NCBI GenBank assembly: GCA_947489525.1
Contig: CANLDW010000003.1
Span: 62,001 to 126,000 of the forward strand
DNA from: an uncultured Psychrobacter sp.
GTDB lineage: Bacteria; Pseudomonadota; Gammaproteobacteria; Pseudomonadales; Moraxellaceae
Reading direction: 5' to 3'
Length of the DNA stretch: 64,000 nt
In this document: in pieces, positions 38,457 to 47,949 of the stretch
How positions within the stretch are numbered: the stretch's first letter is position 1
Layout: every line of letters begins with the position of its first letter
Made by a program: the position numbers and the translations under genes
Notes under the pieces: model-generated
Database searches by the model: none
What the model was told of the DNA's origin: nothing
The model's input: the letters and a program-made list of their open reading frames with translations, nothing else

Positions 38457-39539
38457 ATGAATATATTGCATATAATATCAGCGCCTGCTTCAGGCGGCGC
38501 TGAGGTTTATGTCAAGGATTTAGTTAAGTGTCTTACAAAAGGGGGTCACAATATGCATGTGGCTTTTTTGAGTTCGGCAACGGATGCCAATAGAGATATA
38601 GAATATGAACAAAGGTTCTTGGCGGACTTACATTCATCAGGTGTCAAGACTTACGTAATCGGTAACGAAACCCGTAAAAAGCCTTGGCTTGGAATGTTGA
38701 GAATAAGAGCATATGTTAAAAAAAATAATATAGAGGTGTGTCATACGCACTTGGTCTACGGCATTGCTTTTTCTTCACTATTGAATATACCGGTCGTTTA
38801 TACCCATCATAGTATTGATCAAAGATGGGGTAAGCCAGTTTATTCTGTTTTCAATCGCTTGGTCGATGAATACGTAGGTATATCCAAGATCTGTGCTGAA
38901 GCCTTGACTGAATATACGGGAAAAGAAATTAATACAATTACGAATGCGGTTACTGAAGATAAATTTTTAGGCTATGTCCGCCATCGAAAACTAGACGACA
39001 ATGTAGTTTTTGCTATGGTAGGCCGTATAAACCTTCAAAAAGACTATCTCAATATGCTACAGGCCTTAACACTTTTGGACAAAAATATACAAGATAGGAT
39101 TAAGGTGCTTATAGCAGGTGAGGGTGATTCTGAGTATAAGAGGGAGCTTTTGACTTATGTAAGCGAACACAAATTGGATAGTATGGTTGAGTTTGTTGGC
39201 GTCAAAACTAATATTCCAGAGTTTTTATACCAAGCCGATGTTTTTATGATGAGCTCATTATCTGAAGGGTTACCAATTGCCTTGATTGAAGCGGCTGTAT
39301 TGGGAATGCCGTGTATTGTTACTGATGTAGGCGGATGTTCAGAGGTGATAAATACTAGTCATAATGGTGTCGTTGTCCCTGCCCGTCACCCAAAAAAACT
39401 AGCTTCTGAGATAACCAAATTTGTTTCAGATCATACTTTGATAGAACAGCTCTCTGGTAATGCAATTGATAATGCGCATAAATACTCAATAGACATTGCC
39501 GCAGATGCGCATATCGCGTTATATGACTCACTACTATAA
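38457..39539 (+). CDS. GT4 glycosyltransferase
   Basis: A 360-residue GT-B enzyme. LHIISAPASGGAEVYVKDLV at the N-terminus, AMVGRINLQKDYLNMLQAL near 190, VLIAGEGDSEYKREL near 220, and the donor-binding SSLSEGLPIALIEAAVLGMP near 285 (EX7E motif) identify family GT4. The start at ATG 38457 has GGA about 8 bases upstream; the frame is open 13 codons earlier. Substrate unknown. Confidence 0.88.
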   Translation: MNILHIISAPASGGAEVYVKDLVKCLTKGGHNMHVAFLSSATDANRDIEYEQRFLADLHSSGVKTYVIGNETRKKPWLGMLRIRAYVKKNNIEVCHTHLVYGIAFSSLLNIPVVYTHHSIDQRWGKPVYSVFNRLVDEYVGISKICAEALTEYTGKEINTITNAVTEDKFLGYVRHRKLDDNVVFAMVGRINLQKDYLNMLQALTLLDKNIQDRIKVLIAGEGDSEYKRELLTYVSEHKLDSMVEFVGVKTNIPEFLYQADVFMMSSLSEGLPIALIEAAVLGMPCIVTDVGGCSEVINTSHNGVVVPARHPKKLASEITKFVSDHTLIEQLSGNAIDNAHKYSIDIAADAHIALYDSLL

Positions 39540-39681
39540 GTAATAAAAACTGCTGTAAGTAATAAACGCTGTATAACAGGCTTCCAGTCACGCGTTGTAA
39601 TTTACATTGACCTGACCATAACGACGTGCTCTACGAACACAATTACCCTCGTATAACAGAATCATGAAGAGTAATACAACC

Positions 39682-41184
39682 ATGAATACAATCTATCTGT
39701 GCGCTATAGCTCAGCCTTGGATTAAAACTATAAAGAGGCTGAATACTGAATTCGATCTCAATCCATCGTATGTCGTACATTGGCAAAACGATGAAAAAGA
39801 GTTTGTAGATGCAAACTTAAAAAACTGTCACTTACAAAAAATTGATGATGCTTGGAAAGGCTTAGGGTTTCCAGCAGATATAGATCGCTATATCTTTGAT
39901 GAGCAAGAGCTAAGTCAGATCTCTTATTATGAGCTTGTCGGGTTAAAGATGATGGATAGGCTCGATCCCGATGGCGAGTCCTTTCCCTTTAACAATCGTC
40001 TGTATTTTTTTCGTGACTTGCTAGGGTATTGGTTTAATGTGGTTGATAGTAGGAATATAGAGCTGGTTATTTCGCCATCGATACCTCACCGCGTGTTTGA
40101 CTACGCACTATACATCGTGTGTAAAATAAAAAATATAAAGTTTGTCATGTTTCAGCTTACGCCTTTTGGTAGTAACAGCGTATTGACGGATGACATTGAT
40201 AGCATGCCCATGCTAAAAAGTGAGGCTACGCAAAATGCCGAACCGTCACAAACCGTTCAACAAAGAATCGCTAAAGTTCATAACGATTATGATAAAGCAA
40301 TACCAAGCTATATGCTAAGTCACGCCGAAAATGACAAAAAGAACTATGCAAAGCTTTCTTTAGCGTATTCAAAAAAGTTGACTCGCTCTTATAAACTTTT
40401 GACCTCATCTCCTAATACTTATTGGGTTGAAGATGGTTTTGCGCCGAGTGAGACTCAATACTCGTGGGTAAAGTTCTATAGCATGCAGCTAAAACGCAAA
40501 CACTTGGTTGAGGATTTCAAAAAACAGTACCAAAAAATGATAACACAAGCGCTACCTGACAAGTATGTGTTAGTAGCACTCCACTATCAGCCAGAGGAGA
40601 CCTCTTGTCCTACAGGCGGGGCTTATTCTGATCAAATACTGATGATCCAACTGCTCAACCAGCAGCTACCTAAAGACATTACTATTCTTGTAAAAGAGCA
40701 TAAATCTCAGTTTTACGCGCATCAAGAGAGCGCGTCAGGACGAACGCCGCTATTTTATAGACGTATCCGCGAGATATCTGAGCGCGTGAAGTTCGTCTCA
40801 GAGACGCATGATCCGTTCGAGCTGATTGATAGTGCGCAGCTGGTAGTGACGATTAGCGGTACTATTGGCTGGGAGAGTGCGATCAGAGGCATACCTGTAC
40901 TAACGTTTGGTAGAGCCTGGTATGAGGGCATGCCTAGAGTCTTTAAGATTAAGACTAAAGCGGAGTTAGCATCTGCTCTATCTCATGTCAAAGAACAAAG
41001 AAACAAAGACTTGACTCCTGAGATTATGCAGTTTCATGCGGCTTTGGAAAAGAAGTTTATAACAGCCAAACATTACAAATCTTATTTACCAAATAGTGAT
41101 GTTACTATGGATGAGTCTGTGGATAACTTAGTATATGGGTTAGAAAGGTTTCTAAGTATGCTAATGGATAAAAATGATAGATAA
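39682..41184 (+). CDS. Large capsule-locus protein, paralogue of 32392-33966
   Basis: A 500-residue soluble protein collinear with the one at 32392: YELVGLKMMDRLDPDGE, NNRLYFFRDLLGYW, ISPSIPHRVFDYALYIVCKI, ALHYQPEETSCPTGG, ITILVKEHKSQFYAHQESAS and VTISGTIGWESAIRGIPVL. The GTIGWES block resembles the end of GT-B capsule enzymes. Start chosen at ATG 39682 because AAGAG lies 10 bases upstream; ATG 39664 is also in frame without a visible ribosome site. The two copies probably add related residues or act on related acceptors. Confidence 0.65.
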   Translation: MNTIYLCAIAQPWIKTIKRLNTEFDLNPSYVVHWQNDEKEFVDANLKNCHLQKIDDAWKGLGFPADIDRYIFDEQELSQISYYELVGLKMMDRLDPDGESFPFNNRLYFFRDLLGYWFNVVDSRNIELVISPSIPHRVFDYALYIVCKIKNIKFVMFQLTPFGSNSVLTDDIDSMPMLKSEATQNAEPSQTVQQRIAKVHNDYDKAIPSYMLSHAENDKKNYAKLSLAYSKKLTRSYKLLTSSPNTYWVEDGFAPSETQYSWVKFYSMQLKRKHLVEDFKKQYQKMITQALPDKYVLVALHYQPEETSCPTGGAYSDQILMIQLLNQQLPKDITILVKEHKSQFYAHQESASGRTPLFYRRIREISERVKFVSETHDPFELIDSAQLVVTISGTIGWESAIRGIPVLTFGRAWYEGMPRVFKIKTKAELASALSHVKEQRNKDLTPEIMQFHAALEKKFITAKHYKSYLPNSDVTMDESVDNLVYGLERFLSMLMDKNDR

Positions 41185-41224
41185 CTGTAGTATGTTTTCT
41201 GTATAAAATTAATCTAGGAATACT

Positions 41225-42112
41225 ATGAAAAATTATTTAAAAAAAATAAGACATCTTTTGTGGAAGAATAGTATTAATTCTATTAATTCTTTATCACCTA
41301 CTATTGCCACTAAAATAATGCATTATAAAAACACCGGTGAGAATCTTAATCTTAAGCACCCAACAAAGTTTAACCATAAACTTCAGTGGTTGAAACTGTA
41401 TTGGAACGATCCATTGGTAACAGATTATGCAGATAAGTATGAGATGTACAATCAAGTAAAAACAAATGGGGATCCTCAAATATTAAACAATTTATTAGCT
41501 GTTTATGAAAGTACTGAGGAGATTTGTTGGGAAGATTTACCTGACAAGTTTGCTTTAAAGTGTACCCATGGGTGTGGTTATAATATTGTTACTCAGGATA
41601 AATCGCAACTTAACAAAAAAGAAGTTTTTAGACAGTTAAGCAAATGGATGAACGAAAGCTTTGGTGAATATAATCTCGAGTATCATTACGATAGAATAAA
41701 ACCAAGAATTATATTAGAGGAATATATTGAAACTGACAAAGGGCTTTTACCTCTTGATTATAAAATATACTGCTTCGATGGAGTAGCTAAATTAGTTTTA
41801 GTTTGTTCTGAGAGAGAAGATGATCTAAAGCTTGATTTTTTTGATCTTAGCTGGAATAGGTTGAACATTGGTCATAAAAAAGATGAGAGTGACAAAAAAA
41901 TTGAAAAGCCGAACTGCTTTGATGAGATGGTCAAACATGCTGAATCGCTAGCGAAACCTTTTCCTTTTGTAAGGGTTGACTTTTATGATAAAGATGGCGT
42001 TCCTATTTTAGGTGAATTGACATTTACTCCGGCTGCTAATATGGCGCTTTATTACAATGACTATGGTCAAGAGTATCTAGGTAGCCTATTGACCCTTCCT
42101 AATAAAAAGTAG
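41225..42112 (+). CDS. TupA-like ATP-grasp protein
   Basis: A 295-residue member of the TupA-like ATP-grasp family found in polysaccharide loci. HPTKFNHKLQWLKLYWNDPL near residue 40 and YADKYEMYNQV are the family start; ALKCTHGCGYN near 115, ILEEYIETDKGLLPLDYKIYC near 155 and FVRVDFYDKDG then GELTFTPAA near 270 form the nucleotide and metal site. TupA makes a teichuronopeptide in Bacillus, joining amino acids to a uronic acid polymer. Here, amide-linking an amino acid to a uronic acid such as GalNAcA is possible but unproven. Confidence 0.8.
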   Translation: MKNYLKKIRHLLWKNSINSINSLSPTIATKIMHYKNTGENLNLKHPTKFNHKLQWLKLYWNDPLVTDYADKYEMYNQVKTNGDPQILNNLLAVYESTEEICWEDLPDKFALKCTHGCGYNIVTQDKSQLNKKEVFRQLSKWMNESFGEYNLEYHYDRIKPRIILEEYIETDKGLLPLDYKIYCFDGVAKLVLVCSEREDDLKLDFFDLSWNRLNIGHKKDESDKKIEKPNCFDEMVKHAESLAKPFPFVRVDFYDKDGVPILGELTFTPAANMALYYNDYGQEYLGSLLTLPNKK

Positions 42113-42179
42113 TTTCTTATTGTGTTATAGATCAAAAGTTTAAAAGCTACTCATATATTAATTTTATAGAAGGTTTATT

Positions 42180-43079
42180 ATGCTTTTTACTGTTGTTATA
42201 CCTACGTTTAATAGCGCTAATTATATTGAAAAACCATTGAAATCTATTGAAAAAGCTTCTGGCACTCAAGACTACGAAATCATACTAGTGGATGATTGTT
42301 CGAGCGATATAGGAGCGTTAAAAAAATTAGTAGAAAATTTTGATCAGGCTTATGTTTTTGAAAAAAAACAAAAAACAAATGCAGCCGACTCAAGAAATAT
42401 GGGTTTTTTGAAATCTAAAGGTAAATATGTATTCTTTCTAGATTCCGATGATTTTTTCTTGCCTGATGCTATTGATAAGAGAGTTGAATTTCATAAGTCA
42501 CATAACATAGGCATTGCTTTTGGAAACTTTTTAGTTGAATCATATAAAGCTACCAAAAAGTCAAATCTACCTAACTATTTTAACGAAGACATGCGTGAGT
42601 ATATTTTAATCAAAAAAGGCGATTTTAGATCATCAGTACTATCTATAGACAAAAAACATTTTGGCGGTACAGTTTTTGACCCAAAGAGTCGAAAACACCA
42701 AGACTGGATTTTTGCGTTTAGATGTTGGGACAATAAAGAGACAATAGGTTTTGATAAAGAGTACATGACTGTTATCGATATCAGTGGAAACTCTAGGATG
42801 AGTGGATCATTGAATATCGATGCTAGCCGTTACTTTTATAAGAATTATCTAAGTAGTGTAAAAGATATAAACAGCTTTTCTAGTAATAATTGGTTGCCTG
42901 GTATTCAAAACACTGATCACGAAGCATGTGAGTTCTTTGCTTCTATCTATGAACCTCTAAATAAAATGGATTTCTTGAAACTTAAATTCTACGAATTAAT
43001 AAGTAACAAAAACATAATTCCATACAGTAGTCGTGCTGTATCTAAACTTAAAAGAATTAGAGCTAAATATGTATCTTAA
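42180..43079 (+). CDS. GT2 glycosyltransferase
   Basis: A 299-residue GT-A enzyme: FTVVIPTFNSANYIEKPLKS, IILVDDCSSDIG near 38 and VFFLDSDDFFLPDA near 83 with the DxD-type metal site; SRKHQDWIFAFRCW near 170. The coding strand is rich in A, with an in-frame run of eight A at 42361-42368. Flanked by 67- and 107-base gaps. Donor and acceptor unknown. Confidence 0.82.
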   Translation: MLFTVVIPTFNSANYIEKPLKSIEKASGTQDYEIILVDDCSSDIGALKKLVENFDQAYVFEKKQKTNAADSRNMGFLKSKGKYVFFLDSDDFFLPDAIDKRVEFHKSHNIGIAFGNFLVESYKATKKSNLPNYFNEDMREYILIKKGDFRSSVLSIDKKHFGGTVFDPKSRKHQDWIFAFRCWDNKETIGFDKEYMTVIDISGNSRMSGSLNIDASRYFYKNYLSSVKDINSFSSNNWLPGIQNTDHEACEFFASIYEPLNKMDFLKLKFYELISNKNIIPYSSRAVSKLKRIRAKYVS

Positions 43080-43186
43080 GCTTCTTCTTAAACATTATAT
43101 ATTACAAAAATAATTGAAATAGATAAAGCTATACAATGTATTGTTTACAGTGAATGTACTATGAGCTTATCGATTTGGAAGTATGT

Positions 43187-44293
43187 ATGAAAGTACTATT
43201 AGTAATAACAGGTCTAGGTATGGGTGGTGCTGAACGTGTAGTTGTGGATCTTGCTGATGGTTTGGTTAGCAGAGGGCATAAGGTCAAAATTGCTTATATG
43301 ACTGGTCCAGAACTGGTACTACCTAAAAGTGAAGAGATAGAAATTGTATCCTTAAAAATGAAGAGTTCCAAACAGATACCTACGGCATACCTTAAACTTA
43401 GAAAATTAATAAAAAAATTCCAACCTGATATCATTCATAGCCATATGTTTCATGCCAATATGCTGACTAGATTAATCAAGCTTTCTATAAGTACTTCTAA
43501 TTTAATAAATACATCACACAATACTATAGAAGATGGAAACATTAAAGCTAGAATGCTGGCTTTCAAAATTAGCGATAGTCTAGCAGACATATCTACAAAT
43601 GTAAGTAATGAGGCCGTAACTGAATACGTTCGTGGAGGCGCTGTAAAGTCTGAACGTATGATTACAGTACCTAATGGTATTGATGTAGACAGGTTCAACT
43701 TTGATAAAGTAGCTAGAGCGAGAATAAGAGAAGATTTACAGCTAGTTAATAAGAAGATGTTGTTAGCTGTAGGTAGGTTTACTCCACAAAAAGACTATCC
43801 AAATTTGTTAAATGCATTGCATTTATTAAGGGATAGCAGGCAAGATTTTAAAGTTTTTATAGTTGGCGATGGTCCACTAAAAAGCGATATTGAGCAGCTT
43901 ATTAACGATTTAGAGCTGACAAACATAGTTGAGCTTCTAGGCACGCGAGAAGATGTCTCTAGTCTAATGTCGGCCACTGATGTCTTTGTTTTATCCTCTG
44001 CATGGGAAGGTTTTGGCTTGGTCGTTGCAGAAGCTATGGCGTGTGAAAGGGCAGTGGTTGCTACTGATTGTGGGGGCGTTGCTGAAGTATTAGGTAATAC
44101 AGGTAAATTAGTACCGCTAAAAAATTCAGAAGCATTAGCAAATAAGATCGATGAAGTATTAGATATGGATTCTACTGAATACACCGAAAATGGCACTATA
44201 GCTAGAGAGCGTATTATTGAGAATTACTCTTTGAATATAAATATCGATAACTATCTTAAGTTGTATAAAATTCTTATTAACAATGCTCTATAA
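43187..44293 (+). CDS. GT4 glycosyltransferase
   Basis: A 368-residue GT-B enzyme: VLLVITGLGMGGAERVVVDL at the N-terminus, LAVGRFTPQKDYPNLLNAL near 190, VFIVGDGPLKSDIEQL, and SSAWEGFGLVVAEAMACERA near 270 with the EX7E motif. The start at ATG 43187 has GGAAG 5 bases upstream; an open frame begins 11 codons before. It is the last intact gene before the degenerate region at 44294-46636. Confidence 0.88.
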   Translation: MKVLLVITGLGMGGAERVVVDLADGLVSRGHKVKIAYMTGPELVLPKSEEIEIVSLKMKSSKQIPTAYLKLRKLIKKFQPDIIHSHMFHANMLTRLIKLSISTSNLINTSHNTIEDGNIKARMLAFKISDSLADISTNVSNEAVTEYVRGGAVKSERMITVPNGIDVDRFNFDKVARARIREDLQLVNKKMLLAVGRFTPQKDYPNLLNALHLLRDSRQDFKVFIVGDGPLKSDIEQLINDLELTNIVELLGTREDVSSLMSATDVFVLSSAWEGFGLVVAEAMACERAVVATDCGGVAEVLGNTGKLVPLKNSEALANKIDEVLDMDSTEYTENGTIARERIIENYSLNINIDNYLKLYKILINNAL

Positions 44294-44494
44294 TAAACTA
44301 CCCTCTTTACACAGAAATAGCTTTTACGTTTTTTATCAGTTACATGTACTGGTATCAAAAATTTTAAAGAATATAAGAGTAATACCGAACTACCGAACTA
44401 TCTTAAGTTAGTGAACTTGCACTACCAATAGCACTGAACTGAAACGCTTTTAAATTGACTCACCCGATAAATAACTGCTTGAAAAACATGTTGA

Positions 44495-45035
44495 AAGAGC
44501 AACTATGACCATTTGTGCTCGCTTCCTGATGGTTTTTATGGTAGTACAGGGCAGAGTTGGAATCAGCTAAACGTGGTCAAAATAAAGTCCCAATTAGATT
44601 TTGAGGTGGCGATTAAATCGATATTAGATATCCAAGATATTGAGTTTAATAAAGACGATATTCTCATTTATACCTCTTCACCTGATGAAAACATACGAGA
44701 TTATTTAAAGAGTACGCTGTTTTATATCAATGACGAGATAGAGATCATTCCTAGTTATGAGATGTTGATGGCACATGAGGATAAAGGTTTTAAAGCGAAA
44801 AAAAGAGATCGCTCAGTCTTTAGATAATCCTTATCTGTCTTTAGATATTGCACAGTCTGAGACTGATTGCCACTTAATAGAGTTTCAAGGAACTAATTTT
44901 GGACCCTATACTCTATTGAACGCTCCTTACCAGTATGTATTTGAGAATAATAATTGGGTTAAAGAAAAAAATAACAAAGACTTAGAAGCAAACTATGCTT
45001 ATGCTCTAAATTATTACATTAAGACGAAACGATAA
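44495..45035 (+). pseudogene. Frameshifted remnant of an ATP-grasp-like gene
   Basis: Two overlapping frames encode consecutive parts of one protein: YDHLCSLPDGFYGSTGQSWN to SYEMLMAHEDKGFKAKK in the first, then EIAQSLDNPYLSLDIAQ to IEFQGTNFGPYTLLNAPY in the second. Removing one A from the seven-A run at 44798-44804 joins them. The first frame has no ATG and is preceded by TGA at 44492-44494, so the 5' end is also lost. HEDKGF followed by LSLDIAQ and LIEFQG suggests an ATP-grasp-type fold with a large internal deletion, but that is only a resemblance. Confidence 0.6.
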
Positions 45036-45083
45036 TGTTTTGTTTGCAGATGTGATGACAAAAGAGGTCTTTGGAGGTAAGGT

Positions 45084-46088
45084 ATGAAAGTGCTTATAAC
45101 AGGCGCGACAGGGTTTATAGGTTTTCATTTGAGCAAAAAGCTACTGGAGCAAGATGTAGCGTGTTTCATTGTCGGTATCGATAATATAAATGACTATTAT
45201 GACCCTACATTAAAAGAGGCGCGTCTAGAAATACTGGCTCAGCAATCAACATCTGAGAGCTTTCAATTTATCAAAATGGATCTTGCTGATAGGGACGCTA
45301 TGACTCAGCTATTCTCTGAGCACAGCTTCGATATCGTCGTCAATCTTGCCGCACAAGCAGGGGTTCGTTATTCTATTGAAAATCCAAACGCTTATGTCGA
45401 TTCAAACCTAGTAGGGTTTGTGAATGTTCTTGAAGGCTGTAGGCACGGCGCAGTTAAACATCTGGTTTATGCCAGCTCCAGCTCCGTATATGGTATGAAT
45501 ACTAAGCAGCCTTTCAATACCAACGACTCAGTAGATTTTCCTATAAGTTTATATGCTGCAACAAAAAAATCTAATGAATTAATGGCTCATACCTATAGTC
45601 ATTTATATGGTATACCGACTACAGGTTTGCGATTCTTTACCGTATATGGCCCTTATGGTCGTCCTGATATGGCTTATTTCTCTTTTACTGAAAAGATACT
45701 AAAAGGCGAAACTATTGATGTTTTCAATAATGGTCAAATGCAAAGAGACTTTACTTATATTGACGATATAGTAGAAGGTATAGCACGTGTAATGGAACAA
45801 ATTCCTACCACTAATAAATCGTCTATTACAAATGCAGAGGCTCCATATAAAATCTATAATATCGGCAATAACAAGCCCATCAGTTTAAGACGTTTCATAA
45901 CTGCTATAGAAAAGGCTTGTGGTAAAAAGGCTAAAGAAAATTTATTACCTATGCAGCCAGGTGATGTACCTATAACTTATGCTGACATTGATGAGCTTGC
46001 TAATGCCATAGATTTCAAACCTGATACTTCGATTGAAACAGGTATTGAAAACTTCGTTAAGTGGTATAGAGATTATTACGCTACTTAA
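45084..46088 (+). CDS. UDP-glucuronate 4-epimerase-like enzyme (CapI type)
   Basis: A 334-residue extended SDR. GATGFIGFHLSKKLL, DNINDYYDPTLKEARLE, VVNLAAQAGVRYSIENPNAY near 90, ASSSSVYGMNTKQPF near 128 and YAATKKSNELMAHTYSHLYG near 155 are typical of UDP-GlcA 4-epimerases making UDP-GalA. A strong GGAGGT ribosome site lies before the ATG. No UDP-glucose 6-dehydrogenase is in the window, so its substrate must come from elsewhere in the genome or be different. It is intact but flanked by two broken genes. Confidence 0.85.
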   Translation: MKVLITGATGFIGFHLSKKLLEQDVACFIVGIDNINDYYDPTLKEARLEILAQQSTSESFQFIKMDLADRDAMTQLFSEHSFDIVVNLAAQAGVRYSIENPNAYVDSNLVGFVNVLEGCRHGAVKHLVYASSSSVYGMNTKQPFNTNDSVDFPISLYAATKKSNELMAHTYSHLYGIPTTGLRFFTVYGPYGRPDMAYFSFTEKILKGETIDVFNNGQMQRDFTYIDDIVEGIARVMEQIPTTNKSSITNAEAPYKIYNIGNNKPISLRRFITAIEKACGKKAKENLLPMQPGDVPITYADIDELANAIDFKPDTSIETGIENFVKWYRDYYAT

Positions 46089-46125
46089 ATTAATAACTAC
46101 TAAAACAACGCTAGCAGACATATAA

Positions 46126-46452
46126 ATGAAGATTGCTCATATAATAACTGGGTTAGATGGGGGAGGAGCAGAAGGCGTCCTCTACCGATTAGTAACTCAT
46201 GATAAACAAAACCAGCACGTCATAGTTTCTATGATGGATAAAGGCAAATACGGGTCTTTATTGTTAGACCAAGTGTTTGAGGTTTACTGCCTAAACATGA
46301 AACCTGGAAAAATCATGTCTCAAGATATAGCGAAGTTGTACCAGTTTTTAAAAACAGCTAAACCTGATGTAGTGCAAACTTGGATGTATCACGCTGATTT
46401 TTTGGGTAGGTTAGCTGCAAAATTTTTGGTAATAAAAAAATTTGAAGTTTAA
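46126..46452 (+). pseudogene. Truncated GT4 glycosyltransferase
   Basis: Only the first 108 residues of a GT4 enzyme remain: KIAHIITGLDGGGAEGVLYR at the start, then DVVQTWMYHADFLGRLAAKF, where intact members continue with the rest of the N-domain and the whole donor domain. The frame ends at a stop just after an A-rich stretch, and no other frame carries the missing part. A MITE-like repeat begins 42 bases downstream. It is most likely non-functional. Confidence 0.75.
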
Positions 46453-46493
46453 GAAATAGTAACTACTGCTAGTAGGTGAAGGTTTAATTAAGA

Positions 46494-46600
46494 TATAGTC
46501 GAACCACTATTAAAGTGTTACAGCGTTAGACTCGTTTAGCCTACTACTGTAGTACTTGCACTCGTCTGCCTTGTACCACTTTTAATATTGATTGACTATA
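46494..46600. repeat. MITE-like element with terminal inverted repeats (copy B)
   Basis: A 107-base non-coding block. The left end reads TATAGTCGAACCACTATTAA and the right end, in reverse complement, TATAGTCAATCAATATTAAA, an imperfect inverted repeat of about 24 bases (both arms then reach AGTG). Copy A at 9948-10107 has the same TATAGTC ends but a different interior. It lies just after a truncated gene, suggesting a part in the rearrangement. Confidence 0.6.
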
Positions 46601-46636
46601 CCTAAGCAGCAATTATATTTTTAATGTAGTGACAGT

Positions 46637-47914
46637 TTGAACATACATAAAATCTTGAATGATTCAGGGTTTTTACTTAGGGTCATAGAAGATAGTAGAG
46701 AACAGCTAATGTCAGACATAAACTGGATTTATAACTATAGTTTTTTGGGAGTTAGATTATTTGACTTACCAAGCCTACTAATGTGTTTGCTATTGATAAT
46801 GGTGCTGAGCTATAAATTTGCTATACCAGTAATACAGCGTTTTGTACTAATGCTACACTGCTTTTTACCGTTTGTTTTAAATGATGTTCTGTTTAAAGTC
46901 AACTATATGCCTGATCAATTAAAGTATTGGCGGGGTGTGAATGCGATCAGGGATGGTGAGATAAGCCTTGTTGAGGCGTTTACAGGTGGCGACAATGTTC
47001 TTCAAGCCAGCGCATTTTTTTCAGTCATGCCTTTTCCTACCCCTGTTTCACCCATTAGTTTAGGGTTTTATAATACTTTTATTTATATTGTCTTATTTTT
47101 TATTCTTTATGCAAAAAACGTCTTTACCAAAGTTTCATTATGGTTTTATCTGCTTTTTCCAAGTATGGCGTTGTATACGGCCTTAAGTCTTAGAGAAACT
47201 TTGATCCTGTTTTTTATGATTTTGTCAGTCGTTTATGCTAGGGAATCCAAACTATTTAAGACGGCTCTTTGTGTGTTTCCTATTTTGCTACTTAAGTTTC
47301 AAAACTTTTATATTGTAGGTCCAGTCGTCCTACTGTATTTTATATTTGACGTAGCAAAAAAGGGAATGGGGCCTATCAAAGCACTACTTATTGGTGTCAT
47401 TGGTTTCGCTGCCTTACTCATTTCAGCACCTTTTGCCTTACCCTTAGTGAATAAGTTTAGAGTAGCGATGTTCGTTGAAGACGGCGGCGACCCAGAAGAT
47501 ATTGAACTTATTGCAGGGGTTGGTGATTTTGTTTTTCAAGGTTTAACTTCAGGGTTTTATTTTTTATCTAAGCCATTACCTTGGGAGGCGAGTAGTGCGC
47601 TACAGTTAATTCAGTCTTTTGAGAACATCGTTGTACTAGCTATTTTGTTTTTGATTACTCGTCAGGCTTGGAAGAAAAGTATAGATAAGTTGGCGTTTTG
47701 GCTACTTTTTATGGTGTTTGCTATGTCCGTATACGGTTTAGTAGTAGTTAACTACGGTACTGCAGTGCGCTATCGTTATGGTTTTGTGGTTATGTATGTT
47801 CTATTCGTTTGTGCAGATTGCAACATCATAAGTTTACGTAGTGAAAGAAAAACAAAAAACTATCGTCAACCTTCTACAAAATCGTTACAGCATCCTTCTA
47901 GTCAAACGTACTAA
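46637..47914 (+). CDS. wzy: Probable Wzy polysaccharide polymerase
   Basis: A membrane protein of 425 residues with about ten hydrophobic helices and a hydrophilic tail. A large loop after FVLNDVLFKVNYMPDQLKYW, the SLRETLILFFMIL stretch near 185 and the end NYGTAVRYRYGFVVMYVLFV near 390 resemble EpsG/Wzy-type polymerases. It is the only polymerase candidate in the locus and neighbours the initiating transferase. Sequence conservation in this class is low, so the call rests on topology and place. The start is uncertain: TTG 46637 or ATG 46709. Confidence 0.7.
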   Translation: MNIHKILNDSGFLLRVIEDSREQLMSDINWIYNYSFLGVRLFDLPSLLMCLLLIMVLSYKFAIPVIQRFVLMLHCFLPFVLNDVLFKVNYMPDQLKYWRGVNAIRDGEISLVEAFTGGDNVLQASAFFSVMPFPTPVSPISLGFYNTFIYIVLFFILYAKNVFTKVSLWFYLLFPSMALYTALSLRETLILFFMILSVVYARESKLFKTALCVFPILLLKFQNFYIVGPVVLLYFIFDVAKKGMGPIKALLIGVIGFAALLISAPFALPLVNKFRVAMFVEDGGDPEDIELIAGVGDFVFQGLTSGFYFLSKPLPWEASSALQLIQSFENIVVLAILFLITRQAWKKSIDKLAFWLLFMVFAMSVYGLVVVNYGTAVRYRYGFVVMYVLFVCADCNIISLRSERKTKNYRQPSTKSLQHPSSQTY

Positions 47915-47949
47915 GATAAATTTTTTTACCTCTTAAACGCGTATAAACT

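Noticed and set aside
42361-42368. Run of eight A in the GT2 gene as a phase-variation tract
   Set aside because: The gene is intact and in an A-rich region with many such runs; nothing else indicates switching.
43795-44196. Antisense open frame of 133 codons within the GT4 gene
   Set aside because: Low-complexity Ser/Thr-rich translation, a shadow of the well-supported GT4 on the + strand.
46637-46708. The first 24 codons of the Wzy candidate (TTG start)
   Set aside because: Not rejected outright but not firmly supported: no clear ribosome site before the TTG, and ATG 46709 is an equally plausible start.
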